Assembly (NCBI RefSeq): GCF_003641205.1 | Contig: NZ_CP032762.1 | Span: 5,538,001 to 5,602,000 of the forward strand | Length of the DNA stretch: 64,000 nucleotides | Direction: 5' to 3' | Source: Rhodococcus sp. P1Y | GTDB taxonomy: Bacteria; Actinomycetota; Actinomycetes; Mycobacteriales; Mycobacteriaceae | Part shown: piece after piece, positions 7,873-16,917 of the stretch | Position numbering within the stretch: position 1 is the first letter of the stretch | How the letters are laid out: each line of letters begins with the position of its first letter | Notes under the pieces: model-generated | Told to the model about the DNA's origin: nothing | The model's database searches: none | What the model saw: only the letters and a program-made list of their open reading frames with translations | Position numbers and translations under genes: made by a program

Positions 7873-8007
7873 ACAGAAAGCTTAATCGGTGCCAGCAGAA
7901 CGCACACCACACACCGGTTTCTCCAGCATTTCGATGGTTGCGGCACCACCTTGCCTGTTCCTAGCGTTGTAGGCGACCGCTCGAAACTTCCACCCAGGAT
8001 GACACTC

Positions 8008-8829
8008 ATGCCAGTTTCGCTCAGCCACTTCGCGGCGCGCGCAGGAGATCACAACGACCGCGCGATGCAAGCGACGCCAGCATTCGCACATGTGCTCAGC
8101 GAACGACTGTCCGTAAAGCCCAACGTCATCGGTAAGCCTCAACCGGCTTGTCCTGCCAATTGGGATCGGGAACTTGCCATCGCCCTACCGGCCTTACGGC
8201 AAATGTCCGCTCACTACGACCGAATATTGACCGCGGGAATGTCTCCTGTCACCGTATTGAGTAGGTGCGCAGTCGCTTTGGCAACCTTACCGATGATTGC
8301 AAAGCACAGACCCGATGCCGCCGTACTGTGGTTCGACGCACACGCAGATCTGAACACGCCGAGAAGTACCACGACTGGCTATCTTGGCGGCCTGGCCCTG
8401 TCCGGCCCGCTGGGACACTGGAATTCGGGACTCGGCGGAGGCCTCACCGAACGTCGCACGATTCTCGTTGGAACCCGTGACATCGACCAGCCGGAGCTTG
8501 ACCTCATCACCGCACGCGACATCAGTCTCGTGCCCGTTGCGTCCGACATGGCAGACAAGCTGAGAAAATTGGTTTCCGGGCGTCCCATCTACATACACAT
8601 CGACTGCGACGTCCTCGAACCAGGCACGGTACCAACCGATTACGCCGTTCCCGATGGAATGACGCTGATCCAGCTCGAAGAATGCGCCGCCGCCCTGGCG
8701 AGCAGTGAAATCATCGGAATCGAGATCGGAGAACTCGAAACGGACGACGCGGACTCCCTCGATGCTGACGGTCCAGCGCGTCTCGTGGCGTCCGCACTCG
8801 AGCCGATCTTCCGACGCCTGCCGATGTAA
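8008..8829 (+). CDS. Arginase/ureohydrolase-family protein with incomplete metal site
   Basis: 273 aa from the ATG at 8008, with an AGG 9 nt upstream; an ATG 9 bp earlier is possible. Arginase-fold signatures are WFDAHADLN (D-A-H-A-D metal motif) and IHIDCDVLEPG (D-x-D motif). Two of the usual manganese-site elements differ: the first His-bearing GGDH motif is replaced by TAGMSP, and the second motif ends E-P instead of D-P. It is therefore either a mono-metal or altered ureohydrolase, or a non-catalytic relative. The divergent Lrp regulator starts 135 bp away and may control it by substrate amino acid. A strong bidirectional terminator follows. Confidence 0.8.
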   Translation: MPVSLSHFAARAGDHNDRAMQATPAFAHVLSERLSVKPNVIGKPQPACPANWDRELAIALPALRQMSAHYDRILTAGMSPVTVLSRCAVALATLPMIAKHRPDAAVLWFDAHADLNTPRSTTTGYLGGLALSGPLGHWNSGLGGGLTERRTILVGTRDIDQPELDLITARDISLVPVASDMADKLRKLVSGRPIYIHIDCDVLEPGTVPTDYAVPDGMTLIQLEECAAALASSEIIGIEIGELETDDADSLDADGPARLVASALEPIFRRLPM

Positions 8830-8851
8830 CCGGAGGACCACCCTGGCCCCT

Positions 8852-8909
8852 ACAACGAAAACATCCGCCCACAACCGAGATTCAGGTTGCGAACGGATGT
8901 TTTCGTTGT
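8852..8909. terminator. Bidirectional terminator between arginase-like gene and lpd
   Basis: ACAACGAAAACATCCG (8852-8867) is perfectly repeated in inverted form at 8894-8909 (16 bp), with an inner CAACC/GGTTG stem and an 8-nt loop. A/T-rich tracts in the arms serve as U-tracts in both directions between two convergent genes. Confidence 0.85.
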
Positions 8910-8920
8910 GAAAAGACCGA

Positions 8921-10336
8921 TCAGAAGTTGATCATGTGTCCGGCGAGGCCGTGGATGGCCTCCTGCAGCGCCTCCGACAGCGTCGGGTGCGTGTGGACGT
9001 TTCGGGCCAGCTCGTTGACCGTCAGGTCCCACTTCTGGGCGAGGGTCAGCTCGGGGAGCAGCTCGGAGACGTCGGGTCCGATGAGGTGTCCGCCCAGCAA
9101 CTCGCCGTGCTCGGTGTCGGCGATCAGCTTGACGAAGCCGGTGGCGTCACCGAGTCCGTGTGCCTTGCCGTTGGCGGCGAACGGGAAGTTCGCGACCTTG
9201 ATGTCCGAGCCACGAGCCTGAGCTTCTTCGCGGGCCTGATCCTCGGTGAGACCGAAGCTGGCGACCTGCGGCTGACAGAACGTCGCGCGCGGCATCATGC
9301 GGTAGTCGTCGATCGGGAGGGTCTCGGCCCCGCCGATGGTCTCCGCAGCAACAACTGCCTGCGCCTCCGCGACATGCGCGAGCTGCAACTTGGCCGTCAC
9401 GTCGCCGATCGCGTAGATGTGCGGAACGTTGGTCTGCATCGTGTTCGTGATGCCGATGGCGCCGCGGTCGGTCAGCTCGACGCCGGTCTTCTCGAGACCG
9501 AAGCCTTCGACGCGAGGTGCGAATCCGACGGACTGCATCACCTTGTCGACGGTGAACGTCTCACTCTCACCGGACTTGTTGTGCTTGATCTCGACGGTCA
9601 CCTTGGATCCGTCGTCGTCGATGCTCTGAACGCCGGCACCGGTGATGACCTTGACGCCGAGCTTCTTGTACTGCTTTTCGATCTCCTTCGAGACGTCCTT
9701 GTCCTCGTTGGGGAGCGCGCGATCGAGGTACTCGACGATGGTGACGTCGACACCGTAGTTCTTCAGGACGTAGCCGAACTCCATGCCGATGGCGCCCGCG
9801 CCGACGATGAGGATGGAACCCGGGAGCTCCTTCGTCATGATCTGCTCTTCGTACGTGACGACGTTCTCGCTCAGCGACGTGCCCGGCAGCAGCTTGGTGG
9901 TGCTACCGGTGGAGATGATGGCGTTGTCGAACGTCAACGTCTCGGTGCCGCCCTTGGTGAGCTCGACCTCGATGGTGTTGGCGTCGGTGAAGGTGCCCTT
10001 GCCGTCGTACTCGGGGATCTTGTTCTTCTTCATCAAGAAGTGGATTCCCTTGACGCGGCCGTCGGCAACCTTGCGGCTGCGATCGAATGCTGCGCCGAAG
10101 TCGAAGGATGCTTCGCCGGAGATACCGAACAACTTCGCCTCTTTGGTGAAGAGGTGCGCAAGTTCGGCGTTACGGAGAAGTGCCTTCGAGGGGATGCAGC
10201 CGACGTTCAGGCAGACACCGCCCCAATACTTCTGTTCGATGATGGCAGTGCTCAGTCCGAGTTGTGCCGCGCGGATAGCAGCGACGTACCCACCGGGACC
10301 GGCTCCGAGGACAACGACGTCATAGTGTGAGGTCAC
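8921..10336 (-). CDS. lpd: Dihydrolipoamide dehydrogenase (E3)
   Basis: 471 aa. FAD-binding [17 protein letters not shown] at residue 10, redox disulfide [13 protein letters not shown] (C-x4-C), NAD motif [17 protein letters not shown] around residue 180, central [15 protein letters not shown], and the C-terminal dimer-interface [13 protein letters not shown] with the catalytic His-Glu. This is E3 of pyruvate/2-oxoglutarate dehydrogenase; in mycobacteria Lpd also serves the branched-chain complex and a peroxynitrite reductase system. It is the last gene of an operon, starting 2 bp after the dipeptidase stop. Confidence 0.96.
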   Translation of the reverse strand: MTSHYDVVVLGAGPGGYVAAIRAAQLGLSTAIIEQKYWGGVCLNVGCIPSKALLRNAELAHLFTKEAKLFGISGEASFDFGAAFDRSRKVADGRVKGIHFLMKKNKIPEYDGKGTFTDANTIEVELTKGGTETLTFDNAIISTGSTTKLLPGTSLSENVVTYEEQIMTKELPGSILIVGAGAIGMEFGYVLKNYGVDVTIVEYLDRALPNEDKDVSKEIEKQYKKLGVKVITGAGVQSIDDDGSKVTVEIKHNKSGESETFTVDKVMQSVGFAPRVEGFGLEKTGVELTDRGAIGITNTMQTNVPHIYAIGDVTAKLQLAHVAEAQAVVAAETIGGAETLPIDDYRMMPRATFCQPQVASFGLTEDQAREEAQARGSDIKVANFPFAANGKAHGLGDATGFVKLIADTEHGELLGGHLIGPDVSELLPELTLAQKWDLTVNELARNVHTHPTLSEALQEAIHGLAGHMINF

Positions 10337-10338
10337 GA

Positions 10339-11343
10339 TTACCCAGGATAGTCCCGTCCTGTATCACTGTCTCCAGACGGTCCCGTTACCGGCCGGTAGG
10401 GTGCTGAGAGCCCCGCGACCCTGCGGAAATTTCCCCCGTACACAGCGGCGATCGCATCGGAGTCCCAGCCGCGTGCGCGCAACATCGACGGCAGGGTGAC
10501 GACGTCCTCCGGCGGAACCCATTGCAGGGGTCCGTAGCGGGTGTACTCCTCGGAGAACGCCTCGGGATGCAGGGCCAGCTCGAGATTGAAGTCGTCGTGA
10601 TCGAACGAGTAGTCGGAACCGATTCCGACGTGGTCGATTCCCAACAGTTCGACTCCGTACTCGATGTGGTCTGCCATCGCCGACACTCGGCGCGCGCCTT
10701 CGTCCGGACCGTTCGGCCCGAGGAAGATTCCCACGCCGTTGATGCCGACGACCCCTCCGGTTCGCGCGCACTCCACAGCCTGTTCGTCGGTGATGTTGCG
10801 CGGATGTGCCCACAGCGCTGCGAAGTTGGAGTGGCTGTAGATCATCGGCGCCTGGGTCGTCGACGCGATGTCCAGTCCGGTCCGGATCGAGCAGTGCGAA
10901 CCGTCGGCGAGCATTCCCACCCGGTTCATCTCGCGGACGAGCTCGCGCCCGTACGCAGTGAGTCCGGTGTCCTCGGCGTCCAGACAGCCGCAGCCCGCGG
11001 CATTGGCCCAGTTGTAGGTCGGCAGCATCGAACGCACGCCGAGGTCGTGGAAATATCGAACATTGTCGACGTCGCCCTCGAGAGGACCGGAGTCCTCCAG
11101 ATCGAACGCAAGCGTGATCAGGTTCTCCGATTCACCGTCGCCGATCACACTGAAGCGACCGTCGGCCACCGCCTTACGACGGAAATCCGCACACAGCTCC
11201 GTGGACACCGCTTTGGAATGGGGCGAGAAACCCACGTTGACCGAGACATAACTACCCAACGGGTACCGAGCCAGCTCGGCGACGTCCGCGCTCGGCACCA
11301 AGGGCAGACACGTGTGTTGCTCCCACAACTTCATCTCCGGCAT
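10339..11343 (-). CDS. Membrane dipeptidase, peptidase M19 family (divergent N-terminal metal motif)
   Basis: 334 aa from the ATG at 11343; a GTG two codons upstream (11349) overlaps the preceding stop and is better spaced from the GGGGGG ribosome site. M19 features: [30 protein letters not shown] (Zn His region), [13 protein letters not shown], and [11 protein letters not shown]. The usual N-terminal D-G-H-N-D is replaced by WEQHTCLPL, so the Asp ligand is Cys; I believe this is typical of an actinobacterial subfamily. It probably cleaves dipeptides or related amides. It lies between the GAP protein and lpd in one operon. Confidence 0.85.
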   Translation of the reverse strand: MPEMKLWEQHTCLPLVPSADVAELARYPLGSYVSVNVGFSPHSKAVSTELCADFRRKAVADGRFSVIGDGESENLITLAFDLEDSGPLEGDVDNVRYFHDLGVRSMLPTYNWANAAGCGCLDAEDTGLTAYGRELVREMNRVGMLADGSHCSIRTGLDIASTTQAPMIYSHSNFAALWAHPRNITDEQAVECARTGGVVGINGVGIFLGPNGPDEGARRVSAMADHIEYGVELLGIDHVGIGSDYSFDHDDFNLELALHPEAFSEEYTRYGPLQWVPPEDVVTLPSMLRARGWDSDAIAAVYGGNFRRVAGLSAPYRPVTGPSGDSDTGRDYPG

Positions 11344-11345
11344 GT

Positions 11346-11990
11346 TCACACCGACGTTCCCCCCTTGACGATCAGCACGACGGCGACGAGACCGAGCACC
11401 ACGTAGATGATTGCCGAGCTGTGTTTCACAAGCCACTCTCGCCACGACTGTTGCACCGCCGCAGCGTCTTCGCCCGAACGAGCCAGAACGAGCAGCGGCG
11501 TCACCACCCCGAGCGTCGCGACCAGGACCCACAGGACCGCTGCCGCCACCGCTTCTCCACCGCTGAGTTCCAGGAGCGTCAGTTCCGCCACCGCGACAGT
11601 GACGAGCATGTAGTTGGGGACCCACAAGCCCAGCACGAATGCCGCAACGGTCCCGAGTCGATCGAGCCCGCGAAGCCACTTCGGGGTGACAGGTTCGGCT
11701 CGACGCGCCCTGATCCACAACACCAGCACGAACAGCGCGAGCAGAATCCCCACGACGAGTTCGATCCACGCCGCCAGGTGGCCCGTCGACTTCGCTCGCG
11801 GTCCGGGCGGCAAGAGCGTCGCGGCAAGAACCATGACGGTTCCGAGGGCGAGCACGTATCCAGCCGCGTAGGCAGCGAGCTTGGCCGGTCCCCGCTCCGT
11901 CGCCGCCAGCAGAAAAGCCGGAACCAGCGACCACGGCCACACCATGACGACGAGACCTACGAGTGCGAACGTCAGCGCATGGCCGGTCAT
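11346..11990 (-). CDS. GAP/Sap-family integral membrane protein
   Basis: 214 aa from the ATG at 11990 (MTGHALTFALVGLVVMVWPW). Six hydrophobic segments are visible, with charged loops RARRAEPVTPKWLRG and REWLVKHS. The sequence resembles the mycobacterial GAP/Sap proteins linked to export of surface glycolipids, a membership I hold with moderate confidence. The stop codon overlaps the possible GTG start of the M19 gene, so the two are co-translated and head the GAP-M19-lpd operon. It is divergent from the prolyl oligopeptidase at 12027. Confidence 0.75.
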   Translation of the reverse strand: MTGHALTFALVGLVVMVWPWSLVPAFLLAATERGPAKLAAYAAGYVLALGTVMVLAATLLPPGPRAKSTGHLAAWIELVVGILLALFVLVLWIRARRAEPVTPKWLRGLDRLGTVAAFVLGLWVPNYMLVTVAVAELTLLELSGGEAVAAAVLWVLVATLGVVTPLLVLARSGEDAAAVQQSWREWLVKHSSAIIYVVLGLVAVVLIVKGGTSV

Positions 11991-12026
11991 CCTTCGGGAC
12001 AGTACTGCAGGCGGTAGAAAGAGTGC

Positions 12027-14054
12027 ATGAGCAACACCGAGGATCCCTACCTGTGGCTCGAAGAGGTCACCGACGACACGGCACTCGACTGGGTCCGCAC
12101 ACGTAACGCCGCCACCACCGCATCGCTGGCGGGACCCCAATTCGACGCCGTGGAAGCCCGCATTCGCGAGGTGCTCGACACGGACGCGCGCATCCCGTAC
12201 GCACGGCGCAGGGGCGACTACCTCTACAACTTCTGGCGTGATGCGACACATGTGCGCGGACTGTGGCGCAGAACGACGATGGAGGAGTATCGCAAGGACG
12301 CACCCGATTGGGACGTGCTGCTCGACCTCGATGCCGTCGCGCGTGAGGAAGGTGAGAACTGGGTGTGGAGCGGGGCTCAGGTCCTGCGTCCCGACCAACG
12401 CGTCGCACTGGTGACGATGTCACGAGGCGGCGCCGACGCTACCGTCGTACGCGAGTTCGACATCGAGACAAGAACTTTCCGTGATCAAGGGTTTCACCTC
12501 GACGAGGCGAAGACGGATATCGGCTACATCGATGCCGACTCGGTGTTCGTCGGAACCGATTTCGGCGAAGGATCTCTGACCGATTCGGGGTATCCGCGTA
12601 TCGCCAAGCGGTGGAACCGCGGAACACCCCTGTCGGAGGCGAAGACGGTCTTCGAGGGCGAGCCCGGCGACATCTCGATCTCGGCGTGGCACGACAGAAC
12701 CCCCGGATTCGAACGCGACTTCGTCCAACGGGCAACCGACTTCTACAACGCCGAGTTCTACCTGCTCGACGGCGACAGCCTCACCCGCGTCGAGACGCCG
12801 ACCGATGCGACGACGTCGGTCCACAAGGAGTGGCTGCTGATACGCACGATGACCGAGTGGACGCCTCGCGAGACTACGTACCCGTCCGGGGCGCTTCTCG
12901 CGACGAATTTCGACGCCTTCCTCGCCGGCGAGCGCGACCTGACGGTGCTGTTCGAGCCCGACGCGCACCGCTCGCTGCATCAATTCGCCTGGACCGAGAA
13001 CCACCTACTCGTCGTCACGCTGGTCGACGTGAGAACCGAACTACGCGTCCTGACACCCGGCCCCGACGGTTGGAACGACCAGCCGCTTCACAACCTGCCC
13101 GAGCTGACGTCCATCGAGATCGTCGGCACCGACGGAGAGGAAAACGGCGACGAGTTCTTCCTGTCGTCGAGCGGTTATCTCACGCCCGCCACGCTTCTGT
13201 TCGGAACCGTCGGCGGCGACGTGGAGGCGCTGAAACAAGCGCCATCGTTCTTCGACACCGAAGGTCTCACCGTCGCACAACATTTCGCCACCTCGCTCGA
13301 CGGCACCGCAATCCCGTACTTCATCGTCCGAAAAGAAGACGCTGCCGAACAACCTGGCCCGACGCTTCTGTACGGCTACGGCGGCTTCGATATCTCGCTC
13401 ACCCCGTCGTACAGCGGTTCGATCGGCCTCGCGTGGCTCGAGAAGGGCGGGACGTACGTCGTCGCCAATATCCGCGGCGGCGGTGAGTACGGACCCGACT
13501 GGCATACCCAGGTTCTGCGCGCCGGCAGGCACAAGGTGCACGAGGACTTCGCCGCCGTGGCTCGCGACCTCGTCGAACGCGGGTTCACGACGCCGGCGCA
13601 GCTCGGCGCGCAGGGCGGAAGCAACGGCGGGCTGTTGATGGGCATCATGGTGACCAAGTACCCAGAGTTGTTCGGAGCGCTCGTCTGTCAGGTGCCACTG
13701 CTGGACATGAAGAGGTACCACCTACTACTGGCAGGGGCGTCGTGGGTCGCCGAGTACGGAGACCCGGAGGACCCCGACGAGTGGGCTTTCATTTCCGAGT
13801 ACTCGCCGTATCAGAACGTCGTCGGACCGGACGAGAAGAAGTACCCGCCCATTCTCATCGCGACCTCGACCCGCGACGACCGGGTTCACCCCGGCCACGC
13901 ACGCAAGATGGCAGCCAGGTTGGAGGAAGTGGGCCAGAACGTCAGCTATTTCGAGAACATCGAGGGCGGGCACGGCGGTGCAGCCGACAACGCACAGCTG
14001 GCGTTCAAGACTGCTCTGGCGTACCAGTTCCTCTGGAATGCGCTCAGCGCATGA
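12027..14054 (+). CDS. Prolyl oligopeptidase family serine peptidase (S9A)
   Basis: 675 aa, near the S9A standard of about 700. It begins EDPYLWLEEVTDDTALDWVR, the classic N-terminal signature. Residues about 70-420 form the beta-propeller and the C-terminal third the hydrolase domain, with YGYGGFDISLTPSY, the nucleophile motif GAQGGSNGGLLMG (Ser532), Asp about 617 in TSTRDDRVHPGH, and His about 653 in EGGHGGA. No signal peptide, so it is cytosolic; it cleaves short proline-containing peptides. Its 3' end overlaps the convergent hydrolase gene by 11 bp. Confidence 0.93.
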   Translation: MSNTEDPYLWLEEVTDDTALDWVRTRNAATTASLAGPQFDAVEARIREVLDTDARIPYARRRGDYLYNFWRDATHVRGLWRRTTMEEYRKDAPDWDVLLDLDAVAREEGENWVWSGAQVLRPDQRVALVTMSRGGADATVVREFDIETRTFRDQGFHLDEAKTDIGYIDADSVFVGTDFGEGSLTDSGYPRIAKRWNRGTPLSEAKTVFEGEPGDISISAWHDRTPGFERDFVQRATDFYNAEFYLLDGDSLTRVETPTDATTSVHKEWLLIRTMTEWTPRETTYPSGALLATNFDAFLAGERDLTVLFEPDAHRSLHQFAWTENHLLVVTLVDVRTELRVLTPGPDGWNDQPLHNLPELTSIEIVGTDGEENGDEFFLSSSGYLTPATLLFGTVGGDVEALKQAPSFFDTEGLTVAQHFATSLDGTAIPYFIVRKEDAAEQPGPTLLYGYGGFDISLTPSYSGSIGLAWLEKGGTYVVANIRGGGEYGPDWHTQVLRAGRHKVHEDFAAVARDLVERGFTTPAQLGAQGGSNGGLLMGIMVTKYPELFGALVCQVPLLDMKRYHLLLAGASWVAEYGDPEDPDEWAFISEYSPYQNVVGPDEKKYPPILIATSTRDDRVHPGHARKMAARLEEVGQNVSYFENIEGGHGGAADNAQLAFKTALAYQFLWNALSA

Positions 14055-14880
14055 ACCATGCCTCGATCTGGTCGACGGTCGTTGACGGCTGACGTATCCA
14101 TTCGTTGTGACCACGGGGTGCCTCCAGGTGCCGCGTGGTCACCACGGCCCGCGGAAACTTGGCCAACAGGTTCGACATGGACGCACGGGGCGCCAGATCG
14201 TCACCGTCGAATGTCAGCGCGAGCACCGGGAGAGTGAGGCGCGATATCCGTTCCTCGTAGTCGATATCCGCTCCCACCGGTTCGATCTTTCCCGAGCGGG
14301 CAAAACGGGACCAGTCGTCGATCAGCACTTTGGACTGCCGTCCGAAGCCGCCGATGTCGATCCGGTCGCCGGGCCAGAAGCCGGCAATGTTGCTGGTCAA
14401 CGACATTGCTGCTGCACCGACGAACAACGATGCACCGCGAGCGACGCCGAATCCTCGGTGATAGGGCGATCCCGACGCTACGAGGATCAGTCCGCCGAGG
14501 CGCCCACGGATACGGGACGCGTAGAGCGAGGCGAGCTGTCCGCCCATGCTGTGTCCGAGTGCGTAGGGCGTCGCGTCGGGAAACCGTTCTCTCACGACCT
14601 CGAAGATGGCGGGGAAGTCCACCGAGACAAGTTCCTGATAGCCGTATGTGCTGGCCCCGCTCGGTTTGGGCCTACTGTCCCCTTGGCCCCGCAGATCAGC
14701 GGTGGCGACGTGGAATCCACGCTCGGCCAAAGCCTGAGCGAACAGAACGTAGTAGCCGCCAGGAATGCCGAGGCCGGGTAGAACCACGATCACAGGTACG
14801 TCCGATCGGGGACGCTGGGCTTCGAACAGATTCACCGGGACGGTCGAGCCGTCGGGCATCTGGATCGGCACGGTCTGCAC
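14044..14880 (-). CDS. Alpha/beta hydrolase (lysophospholipase-like)
   Basis: 278 aa. Nucleophile elbow YALGHSMGGQLASLYAS (Ser about 124), oxyanion strand VIVVLPGLGIPGGYY, cap region rich in Gly/Trp, late Asp in LALTFDGDDLAPR and catalytic His in RGHNEWIR. It resembles serine aminopeptidase S33/monoglyceride-lipase-like hydrolases. It is monocistronic as far as visible. Substrate unknown. Confidence 0.85.
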   Translation of the reverse strand: MQTVPIQMPDGSTVPVNLFEAQRPRSDVPVIVVLPGLGIPGGYYVLFAQALAERGFHVATADLRGQGDSRPKPSGASTYGYQELVSVDFPAIFEVVRERFPDATPYALGHSMGGQLASLYASRIRGRLGGLILVASGSPYHRGFGVARGASLFVGAAAMSLTSNIAGFWPGDRIDIGGFGRQSKVLIDDWSRFARSGKIEPVGADIDYEERISRLTLPVLALTFDGDDLAPRASMSNLLAKFPRAVVTTRHLEAPRGHNEWIRQPSTTVDQIEAWFMR

Positions 14881-14980
14881 GCGGTAACCCTAGGGCACGC
14901 AGAACGGCGCCGATCGAGACCGGGTGACGGTCTGGATCGGCGCCGTGTCGTCTGCGCGCTGCTTCTCGCCTGTCAGGCGA

Positions 14981-15097
14981 TCAGAGCAACGAAGCCTGCG
15001 TCTCACTCGAGCCGGCGAGGTCAGCGCTGCCGCTGAGCAGGCCGAAAAGAGCGAGAAGGTCTGTGAGTTCGATCTTGTTCGAAGGCTTGATGGACAC
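14981..15097 (-). CDS. 38-aa small peptide gene (second of a tandem pair)
   Basis: Starting at GTG 15097, with GAAGGAG ideally spaced 8 nt upstream, a 39-codon frame encodes a peptide beginning MSIKPSNKIELTDLLALFG and ending ASSETQASLL-like. The middle is hydrophobic (LLALFGLLSG), the N-terminus polar and charged, the C-terminus Ser-rich. No signal peptide. A palindrome GTTACGTAAC (15143-15152) and TA-rich -10-like sequences lie upstream. Size, lack of signal peptide and tandem arrangement recall the corynebacterial mini-porins PorA/PorH, but no homology can be shown by eye. Confidence 0.55.
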   Translation of the reverse strand: MSIKPSNKIELTDLLALFGLLSGSADLAGSSETQASLL

Positions 15098-15271
15098 CGT
15101 TGACGCTCCTTCAATTCGAGGACTATTACCTGGTCGGCAAAGGTTACGTAACGATCACCGCCGGTGTCATTCCTACCAAGCGGATTTCGAATTGACCACG
15201 GAATTGCCAGTAAAAAACCTGGCGTCATCGAATCGTCGAATTAACGGGAAGTTCGTTCCGCAGGTGAATAC

Positions 15272-15305
15272 CCGACCACCGTGCCCCGACGCCGCCGGTG
15301 GTCGG
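15272..15305 (-). terminator. Hairpin just after the 37-aa peptide gene
   Basis: CCGACCACC and GGTGGTCGG (9 bp, 16-nt GC-rich loop) begin 6 bp after the stop codon of the upstream small ORF. No U-run follows. It may be an attenuator or an mRNA-stabilising stem between the two peptide genes. Confidence 0.45.
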
Positions 15306-15311
15306 AGTAGA

Positions 15312-15425
15312 TCAGGCTGCGCTGCCTGCAGTAAGCACGCCGACAATCTGGTCGACGATCGCTTCGACGATGCCTGCGTAGACGCCGTCTGCGATGTCTG
15401 TGATGAAATCTGCTGCAGAACCCAT
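15312..15425 (-). CDS. 37-aa acidic amphipathic peptide gene (first of a tandem pair)
   Basis: The ATG at 15425 is preceded by GAGGAG at 6 nt. The peptide starts MGSAADFITDIADGV and ends GVLTAGSAA. Hydrophobic residues recur in pairs every four positions (F7/I8, I11/A12, V15, I19/V20, I23/V24, I27/V28) with Asp/Glu on the other face, so a long negatively charged amphipathic helix is expected. It lies downstream of ppk2 on the same strand but probably has its own promoter (TATAGT at 15547-15552). Features resemble mini-porins of the mycolate outer membrane or small membrane-active peptides; this is inference. Confidence 0.6.
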   Translation of the reverse strand: MGSAADFITDIADGVYAGIVEAIVDQIVGVLTAGSAA

Positions 15426-15585
15426 GAGAAACTCCTCGAATTTGGAAACGAGCCGATCGATCACGACTCATGTCCTTTTTTACCGCATCAGGCGGCGGTG
15501 TCTGCGACGGCCCCGTTAAGTTTTGGAATAAACCTGATGACGACGCCGGACTATAACGGAACAATAACTTGACCCGCCCGCTGGA

Positions 15586-16497
15586 TTACTCTCCGATCAC
15601 GTCACGCGCTCGCCCCACGAGCAAAGGGTCGGTTTCGCCCACAACTTCCGGGTCTTTGTTCGCGTAGTCGTATTTGTTGAGAATGAAGCGCATGGCGTTG
15701 ATTCGAGCACGCTTCTTGTCGTTGCTCTTCACGATCGTCCACGGCGCGATATCGGTGTCCGTAGCGCGGAAACTCTCCTCCTTCGCCGCGGTGTACGCGT
15801 CCCACTTGTCCAGCGACGCGAGGTCCATCGGCGACAACTTCCACTGGCGGACAGGGTCGACCTGGCGAATCGCGAATCTCGTCCGTTGCTCGAGTTGAGA
15901 CACCGAGAACCAGAATTTGGTCAGGCTGACGCCGTCATCGACGAGCATCTGCTCGAACAGCGGGGCTTGACGGACGAATCGCGCGTGCTGGTCTTCGCTG
16001 CAGAACCCCATGACTCGCTCGACGCCCGCACGGTTGTACCAGGAGCGGTCGAACATCACGATCTCACCCGCCGCGGGCAGATGCTGGATGTAGCGCTGGA
16101 AGTACCATTCCGTCGATTCGCGCGCCGACGGCTTTTCGAGTGCGACGACGCGTGCTCCTCGCGGATTCATGTGTTCCATGAACCGTTTGATGGTGCCGCC
16201 CTTGCCTGCAGCGTCCCGCCCCTCGAACACGATGACGTGCCGTCGACCGGTTTCCTTGATCCACATCTGCAACTTGAGCAGTTCGATCTGCAGAAGCCGC
16301 TTCTCCATGTCGTACTCGGCCCGCGTCATCCGCTCCTGATAGGGATATCCCTCACGCCAGGTGTCCACGACGCGGCCGTCGGGCACGGTCAGCAGGATGG
16401 GATCGTCGTCGTCGTTGTCGTCGACGATGAAACCCGACGTATCCGCCAGGTCGACAGCTGTGGCGAGATCGCCGATCGTGCTGAAATCAAGAGTCAT
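15586..16497 (-). CDS. ppk2: Polyphosphate kinase 2
   Basis: 303 aa, usual for a single-domain PPK2. Walker A GRDAAGKGGTIKRF, lid region PSARESTEWYFQRY, Walker B FDRSWYNRAGVERVMGF, and C-terminal WKLSPMDLASLDKWDAYTAAKEE with WTIVKSNDKKRARINAMRF. The enzyme transfers phosphate between polyphosphate and nucleoside diphosphates/monophosphates. The N-terminal 55 residues include an acidic run (DDNDDDD). It is transcribed toward the two small-peptide genes. Confidence 0.95.
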   Translation of the reverse strand: MTLDFSTIGDLATAVDLADTSGFIVDDNDDDDPILLTVPDGRVVDTWREGYPYQERMTRAEYDMEKRLLQIELLKLQMWIKETGRRHVIVFEGRDAAGKGGTIKRFMEHMNPRGARVVALEKPSARESTEWYFQRYIQHLPAAGEIVMFDRSWYNRAGVERVMGFCSEDQHARFVRQAPLFEQMLVDDGVSLTKFWFSVSQLEQRTRFAIRQVDPVRQWKLSPMDLASLDKWDAYTAAKEESFRATDTDIAPWTIVKSNDKKRARINAMRFILNKYDYANKDPEVVGETDPLLVGRARDVIGE

Positions 16498-16634
16498 GGC
16501 GAAAAGCTATCGGCGGACGGGAACGAATCGGTGACGGTTCGGTGAACGGCGGACGACCGGAACAGCCGACTTCAGGGTGAGGATGGGTGATCTACCTGAT
16601 GTGCCGGGCAGCCCAATTCAGCAGACTTCTATCC

Positions 16635-16835
16635 ATGACATACACGAACGCACCCAAGGAATTCGTCCGCTCCGATTCGCAGAAGATGGTCGCCGGTGTC
16701 TGCGGCGGAGTCGCCGAGTACTTCGAGATCGACGCCAACCTCGTGCGAGTACTCACCGTCATCGGCGCCTTCATCTCGGGTGGGACGGTCGCTCTCGTCT
16801 ACCTCGCAGCATGGATGTTGATGCCCCAGCGCTGA
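16635..16835 (+). CDS. PspC-domain small membrane protein
   Basis: 66 aa; the start MTYTNAPKEF at 16635 is preferred over an upstream in-frame ATG because the PspC domain begins here. The domain motif QKMVAGVCGGVAEYFEID is followed by one TM segment (VIGAFISGGTVALVYLAAW) and a short MLMPQR tail. PspC proteins sit in the inner membrane and take part in envelope-stress responses. It stands alone, 82 bp before the SARP gene on the same strand. Confidence 0.9.
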   Translation: MTYTNAPKEFVRSDSQKMVAGVCGGVAEYFEIDANLVRVLTVIGAFISGGTVALVYLAAWMLMPQR

Positions 16836-16917
16836 GCCCACCGAGTGAAATCCGCCCCGAGGAGAGTCCTCGGACAGCGGGCGACCGACGGCGGAATTCG
16901 ATACCCTCACGGGCACT

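Noticed and set aside
8936..10330. Long open frame antisense to lpd (464 codons, plus strand)
   Set aside because: It mirrors the lpd codon pattern, has no recognisable domain and no ribosome site; lpd itself is certain.
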